From Amorphochlora amoebiformis (Eukaryota > Cercozoa > Chlorarachniophyceae): a stretch of 64,000 nucleotides of DNA. Where the stretch lies: the NCBI GenBank assembly GCA_054601695.1, contig BAAHQB010000122.1, forward strand, positions 186,001 to 250,000. The letters run 5' to 3'. This document shows, in pieces, positions 1 through 64,000 of the stretch. Positions within the stretch are counted from its first letter, which is position 1; the number at the start of each line of letters is the position of its first letter. The notes under the pieces were generated by a model that worked only from the letters and a program-made list of their open reading frames with translations, had not been told where the DNA came from and did no database searches. Both the position numbers and the translations under genes were made by a program.

Positions 1-32
1 ATATTCATAGATATACGTATATAAATATATAC

Positions 33-74
<42 letters not shown>

Positions 75-180
75 CATTTATATATATATATATATATACA
101 CATATACATATATTTGTAAAATATACATATACTACTCAAACGCTATTAGTTCTAGTATTTGGACAGCATATATATGTATG

Positions 181-227
<47 letters not shown>

Positions 228-392
228 CATGTGTTTTTGTGGTATATTCAGTATGATCATACTGAAAAACGTATGTATATGATCTGAACATCGACAGGTT
301 CCCGTAAAAGAGATTTCGAAGAAGGCCTCGATAGGATCGATTAAAGGGTAAGTTGTCTAGAATTTTTGTATTGAAATATTCATATTTACATA

Positions 393-439
<47 letters not shown>

Positions 440-780
440 CCTTTGTTTATAGATGTTTGTATGTGTAAGTAAATTATGTGTATATATGTAAACAAAGAAG
501 ATCTGCAACTGCATATATATGTATGTATATGTATGTGCACATGTGTACACATTTGTCTGAATATGTGTTATGTGCAAATATTATACACTGGTAAAATACA
601 TGTAGGAATATATATATCTATATATATATATATATATACATCTGCACAAAGCACTCTATATATTTTTGTGTGTATGTATTTGTATGTGTGTGTGATATTA
701 AACACATCATCCCAAACCCTATCCTGCTTAGTCCCACACAGATTTCAATCTTATTTAAGCCAATCTATACCTAAACAAAC
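1..780. repeat. AT microsatellite, no gene seen
   Basis: Mostly (AT)n and (TATG)n with short unique islands at about 225-385 and 680-790. No exon-like stretch with convincing codon use or splice sites was found. The reading frames here are translations of repeat DNA. Confidence 0.7.
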
Positions 781-784
781 TGAA

Positions 785-816
785 ATCTAACCCTAACCCT
801 ACTGTAACCCTAAGAC
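785..816 (+). repeat. Short telomere-like CCCTAA repeats
   Basis: Three to four degenerate CCCTAA units just left of a short ORF. The same motif recurs at 27127-27276, 40523-41747 and 42725-43138, so it is an interstitial motif family here and not a chromosome end. Confidence 0.6.
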
Positions 817-827
817 TTGCATCGGAA

Positions 828-950
828 ATGGCCTCGAAGGCATTCATCGACGACATGAAGGGTTCCTTATCTAGCCCAGAGACGGGTCTTTTCTCCGGAA
901 ATACTGGAGATTCTCAATCTTGTTCGAAGCGTCATTCTGTCATCATATAG
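828..950 (+). CDS. Doubtful 40-residue ORF or orphan first exon
   Basis: An ATG in good context (GAAATGG) opens a 40-codon frame starting MASKAFIDDMKGSLSSPETG and ending at TAG. Composition is non-repetitive and protein-like, with balanced use of Asp, Lys, Ser and Gly, unlike the AT-derived frames around it. I do not recognise it. It could be the first exon of a gene whose other exons I cannot find, a fragment of a decayed gene, or chance. No partner exon with matching phase was seen to the right, where ClpB runs on the opposite strand. Confidence 0.2.
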   Translation: MASKAFIDDMKGSLSSPETGLFSGNTGDSQSCSKRHSVII

Positions 951-1813
951 CTATCATTGGACCTCGGAACTTCTTAGAACTTCTAGAATTTCTTCTAGAA
1001 CCTCTGAAGCTTGGCGCGCTACTGTAGTCATGAATTTAATAAAATAAGTTCAGGCTTCGAATTCGGCGTCAATCTAGATCATATATAGCTAGAATAGAAT
1101 ATATCACTCCAGCGACCGTAGTAGAGCGACTATCTTTAGAGACTCTTTAAAAATCTACTCTAGCTACTAAAGTACCAGAGCTACTAGCCAGACTACTAGA
1201 TCTAGACTCTAACTAGACTAGTAACTGGAGCTAGTAGAGAGACTGTAGGTGATCTCGAACTCCTGATTAACTAGATTTATGTAGACTAGCTAGTAGTAGG
1301 ACACGTAACATAAAGTGCACGCCAGAGTCGGACTACACACTAGATAGTTATTCTACTTGTAATGTAGTTGTACAAATAATAGAAGATAAAGTATATACTC
1401 TGAACGCTTTAATGTATAACTAGTATCCAGAGAAAGCCGCTGCAGTCTCCAACACACCCACTAGCCCAATAGGTCGTGACATCATATGCTGCAGTGTGGT
1501 GGAAATATTCTTGAGGCATGAGTAATAATGTCAGAAATGTTGGTAATGTTTTTTCATTATTAGATTAACGTTAAGTATGTCAACGTTTCATACAATTATA
1601 ATTACCGGGTAACATAACTAACGTTGGTACATAGTAGTGATGCGTATATCTACGGTACGTACGTATCAATATCGTGTTGCTTATACATCGATTGTTCGTA
1701 CGCATGCTGGTGTACGTATGTATGCAAGTTGGTCTTAGGTACGTATGTGCGTACGTATGTTGATATACGTATGTAACTATATATATAATATCAATGTATA
1801 TACACGCACACAG

Positions 1814-1874
<61 letters not shown>

Positions 1875-2078
1875 ATATACTCTAGATACTATGATATTAT
1901 ATAAATCATTAGTATCCGATGATATCAGTCGGTTAACTAGCGCTAGCAGCTTGACTAGAACAATTTTCTGGACTATATATAGCTATATAGTAATATGCAC
2001 GTCGGATAAAAATAGTAAAAATATCGCCTGTGCTGTGGATATCATGGTACATAAATATACCAGTATAGTATATACACA

Positions 2079-2115
<37 letters not shown>

Positions 2116-2490
2116 TTCATAGGATACCGCCGTGGCATATGGCATGCGAGTCATACGGGGACTAAAAGGATGATTTCAATACTCTATACTACCATTGCTA
2201 GCGAACTATTTAATCGGATCATGAGTGAATTACAAATTTTCGTCACAGTATCTAGAGTATACTAGATACTGGCGCACAACTACACCCCACTGTAGCACTT
2301 GTTAACTATCATCAGGCTACCTAAATATATTCTGGGGCGTGGGCTAACCACATTAATTACATCCAGTGACATAAAAGAAAAGACGACAAATATTCGGACA
2401 GAGCTCAGCTGGTGAATCAGGACACGTGTCAGCCATTACTTCGTCTCCGGGCTGCCGGCGAGCGTGACGCATGTCTCAATACCGAGTAGA
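950..2490. other. Intergenic, CTAG-rich in part; no gene supported
   Basis: Unique-looking sequence with a CTAG/ACTAG-dense segment at about 1060-1300, a palindromic-looking GTACGTAC-rich stretch at 1630-1790, an (AT)n block at 1825-1870 and further unique sequence to the ClpB stop codon. No frame with plausible exons was found on either strand. Confidence 0.5.
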
Positions 2491-2491
2491 C

Positions 2492-12929
<10,438 letters not shown>

Positions 12930-13498
12930 GTCAAAATAGCCTCCTACTGGATATGGGTATCCGCTACTACAACCCGAGAGCTCACCAACGGCCCAGAAAG
13001 ACTGAGAAGTATCGAGAAATTTCTCCGATATTTTCTCAGAAATTCGGTTCCGCGACTTTCGGAACCTAGTAAGATATAAATTTATCAATTTGTAAACCCA
13101 CAAAATTTTATAATATTAATAATTTTAATCTAAAAGAAAAAAGCACGTAACTCCTTAATACGTTTTATACCCCGTCCCCGACGGCCGACGCCCCGTGCGA
13201 TACCGTAAATTTATGTTATTTTTGGGTTAAAACCGCGGTACGGTGTTAAGAGTTTTAAACCGTCTTAAAATAGGTGACACCCCGGCGGTATCACAACCTG
13301 GACACGTGTCTGTAATCCCGGGATCCCCTGGCATCCGGGTCAATCCCGGGTAGTATCCGCGAATCCGGCGATCCCCGATTCCCCGAATTCGGGATCCCAG
13401 AACCCCGACCCGCCAAATATACCCCAAACCCCCATGCCCCATCCCCAGCCAGCCAGCCCCCCCCTAGAGTCCCAGCCCCCCTCCCCAATCTAAACACC
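12930..13498. other. Region between ClpB start and hAT ORF
   Basis: The ClpB-proximal part (12930-13100) holds small inverted motifs such as GAGAAATTTCTC and GGTTCC...GGAACC that may lie in its promoter. The part from about 13240 is GC-rich with many short palindromes (CCCGGGATCC, CCGAATTCGG). Subterminal repeats of this kind often flank hAT transposases, so I infer it is the left end of the element. No clear terminal inverted repeat or 8-bp target duplication could be read. Confidence 0.4.
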
Positions 13499-14413
13499 AT
13501 GCCAAAGAAAGGACGTCCCAAATCCCTAGCTCTAAAGTACTTTTTGGTTGATGAGAAAGTGTCTGCCGCCCGTGCTGCCGGATCGAAGCCAAGCTACACC
13601 TGCAAGATCTGCAAGACCGTGAGCTACACTGGTATGCAGGCGACTCGCTTTTGTGCACACCTGGTCAAGTGCCCGTTGGTCACTGAGGAGGTGCTAGTGG
13701 ACCTCATCCAATCCGGCATGCCGCCTAAATATCGGTTGGTCGCCGAGGAACGCTTGCGCATTATGAATTCCAAGTTGCTTGGGAAACATTCGCGAGACCA
13801 GGCGACTACTACGCAAGGCAACTCAACTACGCAAAGCAACTCAACTACGTAAGGCAACTCAGACAAGCGTCACAAGCCCACCAAGCACCCGTTCTCAGCC
13901 AACGTCGACACCATTACTAAGAACAAGGCAGCAACAGCCTTGTTCTTCCTGGAGAGGCTTATCGTCGGCTGCGGGTTGCCGTTCGCACTAACGACCTCTC
14001 CTTTCTTCCGCGACTTCATCGCGGTGGTTCGTCCGGCGCTCATGCAGTACATGCCCAAAACCGACTACCCATTCCGGAATCGATGGTTGAATATCCTGCA
14101 TACGCACAACCAAGCGAAAGTCCAGCGGCTCCTGGCACTCAACCACCGTGCGTACAGCACGCTGGGGACAGACGGCTGGAAGAACTCTGTCCAGAACCGC
14201 AAGCTCATCAACGCCGTGCAGATGACTTCGAATTGGACCATCTACAGAGGCAGCATGCCTCTGGGAGACCGGAAGGATAACGCAAACACGCAGTACAATA
14301 TCCTGAAGGATTTTCTCCGGCAGGGCATCACCGATGAGGAGGTACCGATGAGGAGGTACATAACGCACACAATATATATATATATATATATCTATATATA
14401 TATATATATGTAC

Positions 14414-14453
<40 letters not shown>

Positions 14454-14527
14454 GGATATATAATATATATATATATATATATATACATATGTATGTGTAT
14501 ATATGTACATGAGTGTGGTGTGTGTAA

Positions 14528-14604
<77 letters not shown>

Positions 14605-16076
14605 GGTGGAAGAAAAGTACACAGCCTGCGTCTGCGACAACGCTAGCAACATGTCATCTGCACTCAAGATGATTGAACAGGACTACCCGAAGGTCTTCGC
14701 CATTGGGTGTGCCGCGCATGTGCTGGACCTTCTCTGCGAAGATTTAGTCAAGCGCATCCCACTGCTGAACCAAGTTCTACACGACCGTGTTCATGTCAAA
14801 CACGGTCAAGAACACCCTGTTCGAGAAATGGCTGGACATCACCAAGGTCATGAATCCAAAGCCACCGGTACCTCGCACCTTCCCAGACACAAGGTTCGGG
14901 TACGCAACTCTGGTTCTGTCTACGGTCCACAAGAATCGAGCGGCTCTGGAGAGAATGGTCAACACGCCGGCGTTCAGGAACCGTATGAACACCGAAGTCG
15001 CATGCTACCAACGCAGGGTTGACGAGGCCACGAGGAGACAATCATCATCTCAAGTTCGGCAGCCGCCCTTCGTGAGGTTCTGCTTCCTTATGCAGAACGC
15101 GAACCAGAACTACAACTTCTGGTACTTAGTGGGCGCCTTCCATGAGTTACTCGAGCCTATCTCCAAGGCGATCGCTTACGTTGGGGATACGGACTTCAGG
15201 ATCGACTACGTCTGGGGGCTCTTTGGTGCGATCACTGGCGACTTCCGAAAGTGGATTAATGTCTACCCGCATCTGTGCCAACCTTCTCCTGAGTCCTTCC
15301 TGGGGACGCGTTGGAAGGGAAATGGGCACAAGGTTGGACTATATCGCCCAGTCCATCTTTTCGCCCACCTTTTGAACATCTTCATCAGCGACAAGGATGC
15401 GAACAACCGAGTCATATACGACAGGCCCAGGCAGGCAGAGGTTCGATCTGTTGTCATGAGGCTGGTGAAACCGACCGAGGTGGATGCTGCGATGGAAGAG
15501 ATCTCCAACTTCGTCGACATGAGGGGTCCCTTTGAAACGGTCTACAAAGAGATGATGAAGAAAAAGGTGGGAGAGGCGCCGGAGCAGAAGATCTTCTCCT
15601 GTGAGGTGGATAGAGAATACCATTTCTACCAGAGAACTCCAGACCCTCGCAAATACTTCCGAGAAGTGTTAAGGGACCTTCATTTCGTCCACTTGCATCG
15701 GATGGCGGATCGGATCTTCGACATCAAGGTACACATTGCGCACCATATCATACACCACTGTTAACATTGTAATTATGTTGTATACAGGTGTCATCCTCAA
15801 GCGTCGAGCGGATCAACAAACACTTCAAGGTGAACATGGCATCAAACCGCGGCGCTGAAGCACTGCAAATTCCATAAGTGCCTCTACAGTTACTCCAACC
15901 TTCGTCTGTTGAATCCAGACAGCGGTTGTGTAAAAGCGAGCTCCTCCATATTCGACGACATCCAGGATGGGGGTGACCGTGAGAGAGAGACGCTGTCTGA
16001 TGCCCAAGGAGTCCCAGATCCCGTTGCTCTGAATATTCTCCCATCTACGCTCGACGCGCCAAAGCTGCGATTTTAA
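13499..16076 (+). pseudogene. Decayed hAT-superfamily transposase with BED zinc finger
   Basis: Cut-and-paste transposase remnant. From the ATG at 13499 the frame gives a BED-type finger (CKIC at about residues 35-38, then HLVKC), an RNase-H-like/DUF659-type middle containing CDNASNM and GCAAHVLDLLCEDL, and the C-terminal hAT dimerisation signature (SSSSVERINKHFK, then YSYSNLRLL). Damage: an in-frame TAA at 13850-13852, inside a TTQGNS-like repeat where CAA became TAA; a frame change near 14770; another near 15860; and about 245 bp of (AT)n at 14362-14605 after a GT donor-like site. A 59-bp GT-AG intron at 15729-15787 looks ancestral. The donor-side word ACCGATGAGGAGGT is duplicated at 14328-14355. 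Not expected to make an active enzyme. Confidence 0.85.
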
Positions 16077-16169
16077 ACATAATTAATCTTGTTCAATGTT
16101 TATGTGTTATACATACATGTATATGCACATATAATATATGTGTACATGATAGTATCATTATCAATTAGC

Positions 16170-16206
<37 letters not shown>

Positions 16207-16256
16207 ATATATATATATATATATGTACATGTACGAACAATAATTATATCATCATA

Positions 16257-16328
<72 letters not shown>

Positions 16329-16631
16329 AATATATATATATATAAATATATATATATATGTAATGTTATGTTATATTATATCATAGTAATTTTATACATG
16401 TACTAGTGTGTAATACAATGTATGATTACAAGATCATTATCTATTTTTCATGCGCAATATCAGATTTGGTTTTGGAGTGTGTGTACATTATATAATATAT
16501 ACATATACATATATATATATACACACATATATCTATATATATATATATATACATATATACCTATATAGATATATATATATATATACCACATATCATGATG
16601 ATCATGATGATACGAATATCTTTTATACTTT

Positions 16632-16673
<42 letters not shown>

Positions 16674-17139
16674 ACTTTATTGGTTTATATATATATATCA
16701 TAAGCCTAAGTTAGTTCAACAGTACCTTTTTCTAGTTTTTCATGTTTAATAATTCACAATTGATGCCGAGTCATGAACTTCTGCCATTGATAACTTAATG
16801 GGAGAATGATTCACTAGATTGAGTACGAGAAGTTGAAATCGGGATCGATGTGTGTAAAACGCGCTAATCTAGAAAGAATTAGTAATCCCAACTTTCAATG
16901 ATCCGAATAATATCAACTTGCGGTGTCCTATTGCATCTAAGAACCTGCTAGTTTGCTGTAGATATAGCATCTAGAGTATCTATGTAAGGTTTCGATCGCA
17001 ATCCGCGATTGGAATATACATATGGTGCAGCGGCGTCTGGATCCGGTGGTATTCTGTATCTCCTGGAACTTGTCGTTGCATTTTGAAGCTTATTTCTATT
17101 TCCTTACCTATCTCGTTATTAAAGCTTGTCTGATATTAA
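16077..17139. other. Intergenic between hAT remnant and allantoicase stop
   Basis: (AT)n and (TATG)n to about 16740, then roughly 400 bp of ordinary unique sequence up to the allantoicase stop codon at 17140. The hAT right end should lie here but no terminal repeat is evident. The unique part may include the allantoicase 3' UTR. I see no gene. Confidence 0.5.
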
Positions 17140-30005
<12,866 letters not shown>

Positions 30006-30118
30006 GGTGAAAATCGACGTCGATGCGGTTGGTTCTTGGGTTCCGAAGACCTGAAAGCCTGGATTCCGCAAACCTCTAAGGCTTCGTCGTCTGAACACGT
30101 GTCCGAACTTATCTGAGG
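30006..30118. promoter_or_regulatory. Divergent promoter region: allantoicase / unknown gene
   Basis: Only 113 bp separate the inferred ATG of allantoicase (minus, 30005) and the inferred ATG of the plus-strand gene at 30119. The sequence is GC-balanced and free of microsatellite, unlike almost all other non-coding DNA here. I see no certain TATA box. That it drives both genes is inference from the geometry. Confidence 0.45.
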
Positions 30119-49345
<19,227 letters not shown>

Positions 49346-50064
49346 AGGAACTAGAGTAACTCCTAACTAGCTGGACTAGACTTTTTAAGGAACTCTCTGA
49401 CTCTAGATGGTAGGTCTAGTAGGTGTAACACTAGGCTATGTCTAGTATGCATTACGTATATATCCGATAGTACTAGATGCAGCTGAGCTGGAGCTAAACA
49501 TTGCCTATGCTAGACGTATATTACACTGTACTTGTTCATATTTTTATTTTTACATTGTCTAGCTAGATTGTTCTTCGTCTAGTTCGTAGCCCCCGGTCAT
49601 CAGGCTAATCTCTATTACAGTAGTATTAATTCGTTGTAGCGCAGATCTGCTATCACTAGTATAGCTACTACTACTTTTTCTAGTAGTACTGAGTACTACT
49701 AGACTAGATAATATTAGATATACTCTAGCTAGATCTAAACTAGCTAGACTAGAGCTAGAGAGATCTAGGATATCTAGGATATATATATATATATATATAT
49801 ACTCTTTCTAATCTTTAGACTTCTAGGACTTATATCTACTAGATCTAGTCTAGCTAGTATATATACTCTAGATACTACTAGACTAGATCTGGTAGATATA
49901 AGTACTAGAAGTAGTTAGATACTCTCTAGATCTGGTAGATCAAGCACTGGGTTCTAGGGGTTGAAGCTGAAGGCATATATAATTGAAGTGAATCTAGTGA
50001 ATATATTTCAAGTCACGCGCACAACTCAGTTACACTGTGACCATGAGAGAATTATGTTTACAAG
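49346..50064. other. Intergenic, CTAG-dense
   Basis: Between the stop codons of two convergent genes (plus-strand gene at 49345, M28 peptidase at 50065). From about 49340 to 49960 the sequence is unusually rich in CTAG, TCTAG and ACTAG, with one short (AT)n. No coding potential is seen. 3' UTRs presumably lie here. Confidence 0.6.
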
Positions 50065-54685
<4,621 letters not shown>

Positions 54686-54844
54686 TTTTTTGAATGATGT
54701 GCTTCTTGGGTGAAATCGCCGAATATTAGATTAGTAATACCGAGATTCCGTTTTCAGAATTATTAACCCCGGTAACTACCGGACATTCAAAAGCAGGGAC
54801 ATTTCGGAGATTCCGGGAGACTCCAGGAGAGAATCTAACCATCG
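54686..54844. promoter_or_regulatory. Divergent promoter region: M28 peptidase / Sec5
   Basis: 159 bp between the two inferred start codons, free of microsatellite. It contains partial inverted motifs (CCCCGGTAACTACCGG; GGAGATTCCGGGAGACTCC). Shared promoter use is inferred from position only. Confidence 0.45.
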
Positions 54845-63537
<8,693 letters not shown>

Positions 63538-63547
63538 GTATATACGG

Positions 63548-63602
<55 letters not shown>

Positions 63603-63612
63603 TGTACATATG

Positions 63613-63661
<49 letters not shown>

Positions 63662-63737
63662 AAGCATTAAGCAGGCTCAGTACGCGGAGGTATATACGGA
63701 AATATATATGTATGTATATGTACATATTTAAATATGT

Positions 63738-63779
<42 letters not shown>

Positions 63780-63857
63780 TACATATATATATATATGTAT
63801 CAGTACGCGGAGGTATATACGGAAATATATGTATGCATATGTACATATTTAAACATG

Positions 63858-63921
<64 letters not shown>

Positions 63922-64000
63922 CAGTACGCGGAGGTATATACGGACATATATGTATATACGGACATATATGTATATTTTTGTACATATTTAAATATATATA

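Noticed and set aside
13850-13865. 14-nt GTAAGG...TCAG as a mini-intron rescuing the transposase stop
   Set aside because: Removing 14 nt would break the frame that is otherwise continuous on both sides of the TAA. A nonsense mutation is simpler.
14083-14280. Alternative frames within the hAT region
   Set aside because: The frame from 13499 carries the BED finger and hAT motifs; the others are shadows.

Overview
The window is eukaryotic, nuclear-type DNA: five intron-rich protein genes plus one dead DNA transposon sit in a sea of (AT)n microsatellite. The lineage cannot be fixed from this sequence. A mitochondrial ClpB/Hsp78 and a degradative allantoicase argue against most animals. GT-AG introns, TTAGGG-type telomere-like repeats and a BED-finger hAT element are compatible with a fungus, alga or stramenopile-like microbial eukaryote.

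Layout. 1-2491: AT repeats, a CTAG-rich tract and one short doubtful ORF. 2492-12929 (minus): mitochondrial ClpB/Hsp78, 22 exons. 13499-16076 (plus): decayed hAT transposase. 17140-30005 (minus): allantoicase, 19 exons. 30119-49345 (plus): an unrecognised protein of about 441 residues in 18-19 exons. Its introns hold a 0.9-kb CT tract, a telomere-like inverted repeat and several tandem arrays. 50065-54685 (minus): secreted M28-family zinc aminopeptidase, 14 exons, including one 22-nt intron. 54845 to the window end (plus): exocyst subunit Sec5 (EXOC2) with an unusual N-terminal extension, incomplete at the right edge. Two gene pairs are divergent with very short spacers: allantoicase/unknown gene (113 bp) and M28 peptidase/Sec5 (159 bp). 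I assembled the exon chains by hand. In every complete gene the exon lengths sum to a multiple of three and all phases agree, which is the main support for the models.

The most striking signal is architectural. Introns are mostly (AT)n, often starting GTATATAT and ending ATATAG. Beside many exons lie extra partial copies of that exon's edge, each carrying its splice site and 10-60 bp of exon and then dissolving into (AT)n. I find such exon-edge duplications next to about 15 exons in all four long-intron genes, as single copies, ladders of 3-5, or arrays of 7 to about 26 units. Breakpoints on the exon side tend to fall at short AT/TA-containing words, which suggests microhomology-driven tandem duplication seeded by the microsatellite. 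The result is a genome full of decoy splice sites.

The genes do not form one pathway. Individually they cover mitochondrial protein disaggregation (ClpB), purine/allantoate catabolism (allantoicase), extracellular or vacuolar peptide hydrolysis (M28) and exocytosis (Sec5).
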